Assembly: GCF_910592395.1 (NCBI RefSeq)
Contig: NC_088314.1
Span: 18,551,070-18,615,069 of the forward strand
DNA: 64,000 nt
Reading direction: 5' to 3'
DNA from: Lineus longissimus
Taxonomy: Eukaryota; Nemertea; Pilidiophora; Heteronemertea; Lineidae
Part shown: positions 36,101-45,819 of the stretch, in pieces
How the letters are laid out: the number at the start of each line of letters is the position of its first letter
Position numbering within the stretch: the first letter of the stretch is position 1
Made by a program: the position numbers and the translations under genes
Notes under the pieces: generated by a model
Database searches by the model: none
What the model was told of the DNA's origin: nothing
The model's input: the letters and a program-made list of their open reading frames with translations, nothing else

Positions 36101-39100
36101 GACACGATGAATGAACTGAGCTGCCACTGGGATCCACTCCGCACGGGGAAGGTTCGAATTGACGGCTGGAATTGTCAGTTACTGTTGATATCACGTGACC
36201 TACATTATCAGGTGGGAAGTCCGGAACTGAGGGCGCTGATGGACTGATGTAACCTGAAGAGAGATGAGATCTCATTTAACGCCAGAATTAACGACACCCT
36301 TTCACACAACAACAGAAATAACTTATGTATTTTCAGTTGCATATCAACAAATCTCTACCATACCTTGTGAATGATATCAACGCTAAGAAGTTCCAGAGGT
36401 TAATGCAGGCGATCGCCCTGAGGTCGCCGAACATACACTACCATTTGTACATAAAGTAAGTATTGCCCTGATGTCACCGGGCATACACTACCATTTCTAC
36501 ATGAAGTTAGTGTTGCCCCAAGATGATCAGAATTACACTACCACAGGCTCCTGCATGAGACAAGACCACCATTGATTTTTTAAGCCTTTTAGCAGTTAAA
36601 TTGTCAATGTTTGACCGCGACGCATCAAATACTGCGTGGGGTTGTGAATCTCAAATTTTGATATGATATTCCGGACAGTCGGGCAAGTAAATGGTGAAAA
36701 ATAAACTAGTAGTTGACCGCGGAAATTTTTTGATAATCGACAAATTAGACAGACATTGATATTTCCACTCTTTTCAGCCGACTGGCAGAAAAATCTCAAA
36801 ACACGCCCCCTATTACCCAATTAGCAAAATTCGAAATCAATTTTTTCATCAAATAATTTCTTTATATCTGTAGACTTGCCACAACAAATATTTTTTCAAT
36901 ACCTCTCCAAATATACTTGAGAGTTAAAAACATGCACTCGTCTAATTGATAGGCCTCGAACCTCCAACCTATGAATATTCATTAGTGGTCATGTCTCGCA
37001 TACCATCATGCGGAGCCTGGCTCCATTGGCCATTGCCCAAACACAAAGCCTATGAGAGAAAAATTGTCTATACCACCACAGCGAAGAGTCTGTATCAGAG
37101 TGAAGTGTCAACACTGATCGCGTGCACGGAGTTATACTTGCACATACCCCATTCTCCCGTAGTGGGCATTTGGATTGTTAACGTTTCCATGTATTTACCC
37201 TTGGCTTTGTCGCGGGGGTCGATGCTGTCAAGATGGTATCTGCCCATTCCGCCTTAACCTTAAGCTCTGTACACACTGACAACATTTTGGGAAACATGTT
37301 GGCCAACATGTTGTCCAGGTGCGATGTTATCGAAAATTTTGCCCTGTATACACATGACAACATTCGACAACATGTTGGGCAACTTGTTGTCGAATGTTTC
37401 CGAGAAATGAGGATTTTTGAGGGAATATTTTTGAGGGAAATTCATAAACAATGGAAGATTCCAAGAGAAGAAGATGTATTGTCGGTGGCTCTGCCATAAT
37501 TTTACGTGTCCTGATTGAAAGACGGCGAAGAGGACGTAAAGATGAGAAAAGAGTGTGGACAAGACCATGGATTTATATGAGACACCAGCATGGGGCAAAT
37601 TTTGTAGCTATTTCTAGAATAGCAGCTTTCTTTTTGTTCTTGTCTTTATATTCCCTGGATGTTACATCCCATAAACAGGCACAACTTTCTCATACTGCAA
37701 TAAGTTGTTCAACTTCACTCAGTAACCATTCCTTGCTTGAGGCTGCCATTTTGACTACATCACATGGCTTAAGGTAGATCATGTGATTTGTGGCATATTT
37801 CTGATTGGATAAAACTCGACAACATCATTAGCATCTCGGCAACAAAATTGATTTTGTATTATTTCGACAACATTTGAGCAACATTTGGCCAACATGTTAC
37901 CGAATGTTACCGAACTGTACACACTGCCAACATTTTCGATAACATCTCACCTGGACAACATGTTGGCCAACATGTTTCCCAAAATGTTGTCAGTGTGTAC
38001 AGAGCTTTATTCGCCTCATCCAATTTTGCCTTCTCCCATTTAGCCTTCTCCTGACTTGCCTTTTCTCAATTCGCCTTCTACGATTTCGCCATCGTCTTAT
38101 CTCGCCTTTGTTCCAATTGGCCTTCTTCCTAACTCGCCTTCCTCTCATTTTGCCTCATCCTAGTTTGCCTTTTCTTATTTCGCCTTTGTCCTATTCTGCC
38201 TTGGTTTCATCCTGCCTTATCTCATCTTGCCTTTTCTTGATTGACCTTTGTGTCAATTCGCCTTCTACCCATTTTGCCTTCTCCCGTTTCGCCATATCTC
38301 ACCTCGCCTTTTATCAATCCGCCTTTGCTTATCTTGCCTTTGTTCTATTTTGCCTTGTTGTCTTGAGAGCTAACTCGTTCTGTGAGAAGGCCTCATAATT
38401 CCCCAATGATCAAAGGAATACATCTTCCAGATTGCTGGATTTGAGTAGGCCTATTGACCATAGTCCATAATAAAGAACTTCAGAAGCACTCACACTTTGA
38501 ATGATCAATAAAATACTTAGCACCCCCATCCCTCCTATATAGGACCAGGTCACAAGTCTTACTCATCAAAGAATGCCAAAACACTATGCCAAAATATTTC
38601 CATGAAAGACTTGGAAAACTCTAAGATTTGACAAACATGGGTAAAGATACTAAGTTGGTTTTGGAGATACATGTAAGCTTACATGTAGATGGTTCAGAAG
38701 TTATGAAGATTTGAAAATATTGGTAATTAAACAACAGCCTTGGGTAGGGTACCAAAACATAATTCGTGGAAACACTCTTATATGAAAGATTGGCCCCACA
38801 AACATGGGTAAAAGAGACAAAAGTCTTTTGTAATATGGTATGTAATGTAATATGACTATAATGGCTGAGAAGTTATCTACACTTGTAATTTTGGCAATGT
38901 CCACCGGGTTTTGGTTGGGGGTACCCCCGAATGGACCCTAGAAGCCCTTCAACACTGTTGAAGACACTTTCATATGAAAGATTGACTCAACAAACCTGGG
39001 TAAAGACACCAAGTTTGTTGCAAAGTAGGTAGAAGGCGAAATGGGAAGAAGGCGAAATAATACAAAGGCGGGGCGGGTAAAGGCGAGATAGGATGAAGGC

Positions 39101-42100
39101 GAATAAGGACAAAGGTAAATTAGGACAAGGTGAAATAGGAGAAGGCAGATTAAGACAATGGCAAACTGAGACGAAGGCAAGAATGGATAAGGCAACTTGT
39201 GATAAGGCAAGATAAAACAGAGGCAAAATAGCATAAGGCGAAAAATGAAAAGGCGAAAAAAGACAAAGGCGAGATAGAATAAGGCGGATTGGGAAGAGGC
39301 AAAATTGGAAAAGGCGAAAATGGAGAAGGCGAAATGTATATTTTTTTAAGGCAAAATGGGAAAAGGCGAAAAAAGACAAGGCGAAATGGGCATGAACCGT
39401 CAAGATTTGACCCGATACAGTAGATAACAACGGGAATTCAGGCCTTTGTGCGAGCGGGCTTTGTTTAAAGACAAGGAAGTGACTATTTGGCAAGCCCGGC
39501 TCACCAAACAGCGCCTTTTTTCTGCCCTTGATGGAGAGCCGAACTCATGCATATTCGACCAGCCAGGAGCTCATTATCATTCGTGGCAACACGGTCAGCA
39601 ACACTGGAGTTACAGTGAAACGCCTTTAGAAATGCACACTAATGCATTTAACATGCTTATCAGTTAAATCACGTTTATGACTTTTTTTGTAAATCCATGC
39701 AGTCATGTACATGTTCATGCTTCTTCATGGATTATTGACCAAAACCCGAGTTTAGTAACAGAAATTGAATCGAGAGCGGGAAGTCGGCCATTGTTAAATA
39801 TGCGCATATAAATTCGAATATGACGTCACTGCTCTCTGATTGGCCAACATGTTGTAACGTCTCCGGCTCGCCAAAGAGGGTAGTATTTTTGCCCTGTTTG
39901 GCAAGCCCGGCTTGCCGAACAGGGTGGCTTTTTAGTGCTGTTTGGCAAGCGGCTCTCCAAACAGGACAAAAAAAGATGCCTGTTCGGCGAGCGGCTTGCC
40001 AAATAGACCCGGCCTAAAGACAAAAGACTGTTCATGAACATTCATCTATGCTGGGAATAGTAATTTAAAGTAGTTTAAAAACTTTTGATCACAGCATAAT
40101 AGTGAAAATAGCCTATTTCTTGCTGTTCGATTTCAAACATCTCACCGCTAATAGGCAATCCTTGCCGAATTCAGTGAAGAGGCCATTTATATCCGTGCCC
40201 TACAGCCGACCCTGAACAGAGACGGGAGGTGATACCAGCTGCCTCAGATTTACACCAAGCTCGTCAGAGCGCACATGCGCACTTCCGATCAGTGGATAAT
40301 AGACTCTGTTTTCGACAGAGCCTGAATTCCTTTATCTGCGAGGTGAGGGGCACAATTACAGCGTGATGACATTCGCATACAGATTTGGTTTATGCTATCG
40401 GAGGAAGACATGTCATTGGGTTTGATATTGGTTCTCAAGTCTTTTTGATCCATTTTGCTCTGGCTTCATTGCAAAACACCATTGGTTATTTTGCAGAAGC
40501 ACCGATGCCATGTTCGTGAATGCAATGAACGAGGTGTACCTTGGAGGCCTTGGTAAGCTCATTTCAAGTATTCTTGACAATTATTCTTCAAAATCAAATT
40601 GGTGGTGTTTGAAAATGCTTCCCCGCCCTCCAATAAAAAACGTTGGCGAGTCCTTTTAACACATTGTAGTTGGAAAAACGTGATAAAAACCACCTTCGTT
40701 GCTGTATGTATGGTGGTGGGGGATCCACTGCCTTCGAACCCATCAAATTCCCGACAAGCACCCGTCCCCCGACAAAAGAATTCGGCACCTGTTATGTTTT
40801 CGCATAGCCTGGTACCAGGCTAGTTTTCGCATCACGTCGACGAGAGGTTGACGGGAACACGACGGGAAGTGGTGGATCAACCCCAAGCAGATACGTCATG
40901 TAAGCGTGTACGCTTTTGAATTTTGATTATTATCAGCAATTTCTATCAATAAAAGCATTTTATTTATTTATTCTAGTCATGTTTTGGTCCATCTTGAGGT
41001 CGCCATTCTACAATTATCATTCTCAGGAGTAAGTAGACCTTCCATCCAAATCAACAAGTCAATTCTAGGGGACCACAAAATGTGATCAGCCCCCCCCCCC
41101 CCCCCAAAGTCGCTAAATCATTTGTTTTGGACCGTGATTTTAGCAGCAATGTTTTAAAAAGTTAGCTACGCCCCTGATATGATCGTGAACTGCATGTATA
41201 CAGCAGCGGAATACCTTACAACATGTGCATGTACAATGATGGCTGCTGAACCTACAAAAGGTGTTGAAAATAGACTGAAGTTGTGCCCATGATGCACTCC
41301 TGGCATAAAATTGGTGATTTGAACTCAAAGCACTTCAGAATCCGCAACAATTCAAAATTATTACAATCGTATACATGTAGTTTCCTCGTGGTGATCTTCA
41401 CGTGACAGGCTACGCATTGTACATGTTGTAAGGTATTCCGCTGCTGTTGAAGCGCGGAAGGCACCAAGAGGGGTGCGGTGTCGACCTGAAACCCCGTTTT
41501 TTTCAAAGTGCACATGGCCCGACTCCGTTGTCTAGTCATTTACACGGGTTTCCGACTGATGTCTGCCTTACCGTTGCAGGTATCTACAATATGGTAGCAT
41601 TGGAGGGATTATTGGACACGAATTTGGACATGATTTTGACGGCGTTCGTAAGTTGTTGTTTTCGCTACTTGTATGTACATGTATCGTTTTCAATGTTGAT
41701 CGATAGGTCGTATTTATCGTGGATCCAGACCGATGTAGCGCTTCTGTTTTTGTACAAATTGGGTGAGGGATTATTGTGGCAAAGAGGATAACACCCATCC
41801 TGAGAGTATCAGGTGTTCTTAGCGCGAGATCCTACGTACGAATCCTAAAATTTCTGATATTCTCAGCCGGATGATAACACCCTTCCAGATTGGCACCATG
41901 AGCCGTCACCTGTATATATATATTGCACTAAACGCTCCTTATGATTTTGCCAGTGTTGCCGAGGTAGTTTTGGAGGGAAATGACTTTCAATTCACGGTTG
42001 TTCTCGTACTAGTGCATGGTTTATATATTTTTCAATCATTTTGTTTGGGGAAATCACGGTTTCACTGAACGCTTTTTTGCCTATGAAAAAACAACGTATC

Positions 42101-43962
42101 TCATGCCCAAGTTTTCATTTTATGGTCCAGAGCATTTATTTTGCAGACACCTACGAGACTTGGGCGAACCAGACGGAAGTCCCGGAATTAGTGAAGTCCG
42201 AGTCATGCCTGCAAGATTATTACCGCAATATTAATTATACTGGATGGGAGGTAAGGTCATCTTGTGGAAATCAGAGCGGCACAAGACGTTTTTTCGCCCC
42301 GGCCTCACCTCGCAGTTAACAGAATTCAGGCCCAGCCCAATACACGGTCTATTTTCTTTAGACAAAGGCAGCTGGCACCTTGGCCTAAAAAGGGTTGTCA
42401 TGCGTCAACAGATTCTACGCATTTTTCGTTTTTTCCAGCCTCCTCCTCAGGACCAAGGTGTAGCAATGTCTAATCAAGGAATACCAGACGTCGTTGGAGT
42501 GAAATGGGCAATTGAGGTAGATATTTGGTAACCCAAAAAACTGGACAACCACTACTCCCACGACCAGAGACCCAAGTACCAGTACCAGTATATAGAGAAT
42601 CGTTTGAAAAAACCGATGAGACTAAAATATCTCGATTCGGTCCTAGTTTTAGCTCCATATTTTGGTGAGAAGGTGGTTGTTAGTATGAAGCTGTGCGGCT
42701 AGTGTGCCTTGTTCTGGCGGCAGCGGTTTTGTCAAGCAGTCATAAACTACTAGAGTAAAATATTCACGAAGCAGTCAAAATCGATGTTGAGGTGTCTTGA
42801 AATAGAAAACTAGTCTATAATATACCTTTACAGGCTTACAGAAAGCACGTGGCCGATAGAGGGCGTGAAGACGACATACTGGCTGGACTTCCCTACACCC
42901 AGGAGCAACTGTTCCTGATTTCAAAAACACAAGTATGATAACTTGAAAACTTGAAAATTTTGATTTGGCGTATATACATAAATGAGTAGGCCTACGTGTA
43001 ATTGGCACACGGGCGATGATCGGAGAAACAGAGAAGTATCCTCACTTTTCTCTTAAGTTTACCCTTTTTGACCAATCTGGTCACTCTAAGGTCCGATTCC
43101 AACAGCGGAAAACCGCGGTGGTTTCCCAGCGATCCACACTCTAACTTTGTATAGTCAGTTATAATTGCGTTCACCAGTAACTTACATCAAAATTAATCCG
43201 ACGCCTGTTAAAACCTCACGGCTTCCCGTCTTCGCGTCGGGTTTAAAGGTGACGGGTCAGATAAACTCCCGAGTCAGACTGAAGCCGAGCACTTAGAAAT
43301 GTTCGAAAGGTTCATGTTCAACTGAATAAGCAGCATTACTTCCAGTGCATGACCAAAAGCGAGGTCATACTCTGCCAGGCACCGTAGGGTACATTTCGGA
43401 GTCATGGTAGAAAAAGTGCTCAATACCCCACGGCAAATTAGGGAGTTTTCGGAAATCCTTCGAACGCCAAAGTGAACGCCTATCTCATTGTTCGACTGAT
43501 AGGCGTCCATGTTGACGTTTCGGAGGATTTGCTAAAACTCCCTAATATATATTTTTATTATTCTCACTTGCAGCTGTGGTGTAATAACGGTGAGGCGTTC
43601 ATGACCATCAGGTAATCTTTCTTACTCATTCTCCTGCGCAGCCGGCGAACCAAATTTATTGATGACTTCGTTCCATGACCGACAACACATGTCGCCATTT
43701 TCATTTTCGCCAGGATTCGAAGGCGCATGAAAATACCAAATTTAATAAACGGCGCCCTTCGTTCATTTTGTTACCCAGTAACCTATTCTTTACCAAGCTA
43801 CCAATCGAATGGTAATACATGTAATTACATGATCAATTATCTTTTGATTATTGTTTTTTTAGGATGTTAGGATCGGAAGGGTTAAACCCATATTTTCCCG
43901 AAATCTTCAACTGCCCGAAAGATGCGCCGATGAACCCCGAAAACAAGTGTAACCTCTGGTGA
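26621..43962 (+). CDS. M13 family (neprilysin/ECE-like) protein, probable pseudo-peptidase
   Basis: Exon 1A 26621-27128 or 1B 28627-29083, then 31282-31427, 32439-32603, 33253-33345, 33940-34064, 34657-34754, 35079-35209, 35717-35893, 36337-36455, 40497-40552, 40977-41028, 41580-41647, 42147-42250, 42439-42516, 42834-42932, 43574-43611, 43863-43962. Phases close exactly: 718 aa (1A) or 701 aa (1B). A type II membrane protein: short cytosolic tail, one membrane helix, then the M13 ectodomain with SVDPCDNFYDFACG. The zinc helix IIGHEFGHDFD (HEFGH about 570-574) is intact. The usual GENIAD is SNQGIPD, putting Gln627 in place of the third zinc ligand Glu. The VNAYY substrate motif is TDAMF. The D-x-H-S-P segment with the catalytic His is absent between LWCNNGEAFMTI and RMLGS. 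The C terminus, NKCNLW, is canonical. Ectopeptidase ancestry is certain; activity is doubtful. Confidence 0.92.
27129..28626. other. Between alternative first exons; no further exon seen
   Basis: If 1B has its own promoter it lies here. The GC-rich patch at 27620-27800 gives a 90-codon forward frame without recognisable content and is not called. 28440-28620 is the immediate 5' region of exon 1B. Confidence 0.4.
28627..29083 (+). CDS. M13 gene, alternative first exon 1B
   Basis: Strong start context GCCAAGATGG. It encodes 152 residues homologous to exon 1A over the whole ectodomain part (NTSVDPCENFYDFACGN, NSTERKMKEFYASC) and ends at an identical phase-1 donor A|GTAAGT, so it splices to the same exon 2. 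It has only about four cytosolic residues before the helix VSIVLGVICVILLIVCVIL. Exons 1A and 1B are therefore tandem duplicates that would give isoforms differing mainly in the cytosolic tail. Confidence 0.85.
29084..31281 (+). other. Large intron after exon 1B
   Basis: A 2.2-kb intron. At about 30735-30830 is a short tandem repeat with CACCTCCCCGAGTCAAGGCCAA twice, alternating with ACCTCTCC. Overlapping frames on both strands at 29338-29626 are mutually antisense and unsupported. Confidence 0.4.
31560..31705 (-). repeat. Dispersed repeat, inverted partner of 15325-15470
   Basis: ATTGCAAGCGTTAG, TATTTGCATGAAATGAAAATG, TTTAAAACAAGCCAAAATAAACGAGTAAATGAAAC: the reverse complement of the SLC34 intron-1 repeat, with an insertion. 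It lies in the intron after M13 exon 2. Confidence 0.5.
36456..37259 (+). other. First part of M13 intron 9
   Basis: Starts with a partial echo of the preceding exon end (CATACACTACCATTT twice, then ACACTACCA), suggesting small local duplications at the donor. TTTAGCAGTTAAATTGTCAATG at 36590 matches 32775-32800 (an old dispersed repeat). No further exon seen. Confidence 0.4.
37260..38009. mobile_element. Second PIF/Harbinger-type MITE, different family
   Basis: Element 37263-38006 begins AGCTCTGTACACACTGACAA and ends with its complement, flanked by TTA at 37260-37262 and 38007-38009. The outer 80 bp are near-perfect inverted repeats; inside are scattered ACAACATGTTG subterminal palindromes. 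The centre holds a forward frame (37451-37777) with RVWTRPWIYMRHQHGA, the same transposase N-terminal pattern as in the SLC34 intron MITE, again without a nuclease core. It lies in M13 intron 9. Confidence 0.8.
37451..37777 (+). pseudogene. Remnant of Harbinger transposase N terminus (second family)
   Basis: A 108-codon frame inside the MITE. Residues 34-49 read KRVWTRPWIYMRHQHG, comparable with [17 protein letters not shown] at 12096-12314. The remainder lost similarity. No DDE nuclease residues. Confidence 0.5.
38009..39380. repeat. Fold-back pair of degenerate short tandem arrays
   Basis: Left arm 38009-38365: a run of (CCTTNTCYYATTTYG)-type units on the plus strand. Right arm 39029-39380: the complementary (AAGGCGAAATRGGA)-type units. 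A 640-bp spacer has no gene. The units vary in length (about 17-22 bp). The array starts directly at the end of the Harbinger MITE. Leucine/phenylalanine-rich frames read from it are artefacts. Confidence 0.65.
39474..40015. mobile_element. 524-bp inverted-repeat element, copy 2
   Basis: Core 39483-40006, the same length as 5991-6514 and nearly identical, with termini CTATTTGGCAAGCC and GGCTTGCCAAATAG. Located in M13 intron 9. High identity between two copies 33 kb apart suggests recent movement or gene conversion. Confidence 0.65.
43441..43542. mobile_element. MITE family GGGAGTTTTCG, copy 2
   Basis: 102 bp, GGGAGTTTTCGGAAATCCTTCG ... CGGAGGATTTGCTAAAACTCCC, inside TTA/TAA flanks (TA duplication likely). 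The middle CCTATCTCATTGTTCGACTGATAGG is itself a hairpin. It lies 31 bp before the acceptor of M13 exon 16. Confidence 0.7.
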
Positions 43963-44064
43963 TGGGACTGTTATCTCTAATTTCAACAAAATTACGAACA
44001 TATTATTGTGGCATTAGAACTGAGTCGAACTGCCTTGCTTCTTAGATAAAAAAACGAAATTATA

Positions 44065-44182
44065 GGGTGATATGAATAAAGACTAGTAAATGATTTTACT
44101 TCAGTTTTGTACAGAAAGGCCTAGTGTAAATGTACATGGTGTTTTCAGTAAAAGCAATTGCTAGTCTTTATTCATATCACCC
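44065..44182. mobile_element. Hairpin MITE family GGGTGATATG, copy B
   Basis: Complete 118-bp copy: GGGTGATATGAATAAAGACTAG ... CTAGTCTTTATTCATATCACCC, flanked by ATA on both sides. It starts 103 bp beyond the M13 gene stop codon. Confidence 0.75.
44075..44080 (+). promoter_or_regulatory. Candidate polyadenylation signal of the M13 gene
   Basis: AATAAA, the first after the M13 stop codon (43960-43962), 113 nt downstream and inside the left terminus of MITE copy B. Confidence 0.5.
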
Positions 44183-45245
44183 ATAATATGTTTATAGATT
44201 GGCCATGGCTTGTTTGGTAAAAACACTGCTTGTTCATAAAATACTACGTACACTCCGCCCGCAGTGTACCGGCTTCGTCCCTCAGCCAATGAGACAGTGA
44301 ATATGATGACGAAATGGACTGCCACGGGAGTCTGGTATGCGGTTGAGCCATGCACCATAGTGCATGGCTAAATCAATAACAGCATGATCGCGGTCCCACA
44401 ACGCCAATAGTCAACCTTCTGTCCTGCTTCTATGAATACGCGAAAAACGCGTGCTGACACAGTGCTTTATCAAGATCAAGACAGTGATGAAAAAAGGCGC
44501 GAGAGGTGGCTATTCACACTTCGTTCAACCATGCCATTCCATTACGCACCACTGCTCATTACAGATCCTGGTTTGTAACGCCATTTTCCCAGGGACCGAA
44601 AAGGACAGAGAACAGATCACGCACTACAATCTTATAACAATGCACACTATACATTGTATATACCCGCAATGGCTATCTTAATACATGCAATCAAACGTTA
44701 CTACAAACATGAAAAAAATGTTTCGTAAGACAAGCTCATTGATCTACATATAAGATGAACGTACATATTTAATTCAATCAGAAACCCTAATCTTTGGTGA
44801 CATGACCAAAAGAAATGAACGCCTCGAGAGCATTGTTTCGGTTCGTACGCTCTCAATTAGACCGGCCTGGCCCGTCCCACTTCATTTCGTCAGCCCCGGC
44901 GGTCTCGCTCCTAACAGGCTGGAGAATCGTCCGTGGTCCGCGGCTCCCGATTTGTTCCCGATGCTGCAGATAAATATACATGTATAGTTTTAATTGTCAG
45001 TTGTATAAGTATATTTTGATAAAGATGTGAGTTTGTGTTGTTTTCAATAAAAACCTTATAGCTCAAATATCAAATTATGTGTTTCCTCAAAGGCTATTCC
45101 TTCCACACAGGCAGACGGGCTCCGTTAAGTCCGTTACTTTGTTGACAGTCAGCTTTGGACCGTTGTCCCTTAACCATTTCATGACAACACATTTCGAAAT
45201 TTACTGCGGAACAAACACATCATGAATAACTTATCGCAACTTAAA
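44183..45245. other. Intergenic, no gene seen
   Basis: Lies between the convergent 3' ends of the M13 and MFS genes. Open stretches of 60-76 codons are unsupported; none has splice context or a recognisable motif. Confidence 0.4.
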
Positions 45246-45740
45246 GGGGTACGCCGTTCGTAATACTGGATCCACTCAATAATAAGATCCCAAGCCCGAC
45301 AATACCCGATTTGTACCACTGCCTCGATGGGTAGAGTCTAAACGGTCACCGTCTAAACAGCCGAACACAATAGTAGGCCTTTCGCAGCCATAAAAGGGGT
45401 GGGATATCTATTCAAGAGTTAACAACGTAATCGTCATGAATAGTCATGACTCTCTACAGTTGAACCTTTCATATTACAATTAAAGACCAATTGGAAGAAA
45501 CGAAGACAAGATATCCCACCCCTTTTATGGCTGCGAAAGGCCTACTATTATGCCTGGTTGTTTAGGCCCTACCCATCGAGGCGTCAGTAGAAATCGGGTG
45601 TTGTCGGGCTTGGGATCTTATTGGCGAGTGGACCCAGTAACTTGTGGTCCGGGAAAATAGAAAATGCAGTTATATCCAATGCCATGGTGCAGTTACTATG
45701 CATACGAATTTGCTGAAACTTGGTATTCATATAGTATTAG
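45246..45740. repeat. Dispersed repeat R, copy 2, split by a palindromic element
   Basis: The left piece GGGGTACGCCGTTCGTAAT (45246-45264) and right piece (GTGGTCCGGGAAAATAGAAA, AATGCAGTTATATCCAATGCC, GCATACGAATTTGCTGAAAC) are continuous in copy 1 at 1451. They are separated here by the inverted-repeat element 45265-45638. Confidence 0.6.
45265..45638. mobile_element. Palindromic element nested in repeat R
   Basis: Arms ACTGGATCCACTC..AATAAGATCCCAAGCCCGACAA and the complement TTGTCGGGCTTGGGATCTTATT..GAGTGGACCCAGT. Complementarity continues through GTAGGCCTTTCGCAGCCATA and GGGGTGGGATATCT to a centre of about 100 bp. About 374 bp, no coding capacity. Target duplication not resolved. Confidence 0.65.
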
Positions 45741-45819
45741 AACATACTCAGTATACCATTAACACAATTAAAAATCTCAATTCCAATTACAAATTTCAAA
45801 TACTCAACGGCGTAGGCCT

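Noticed and set aside
38108-39493. Leu/Phe/Pro-rich frames
   Set aside because: Translations of pyrimidine-rich degenerate tandem repeats.
41870-41935. Possible extra M13 exon after acceptor-like TTCTCAG
   Set aside because: In the required phase it meets a TGA immediately, and alternatives break the phase with exon 13.
43612-43862. Hidden exon that could restore the M13 His-Ser-Pro segment
   Set aside because: The only acceptor-like site (CGCCAG near 43710) read in the required phase gives no D-x-H-S-P and no donor keeping frame.
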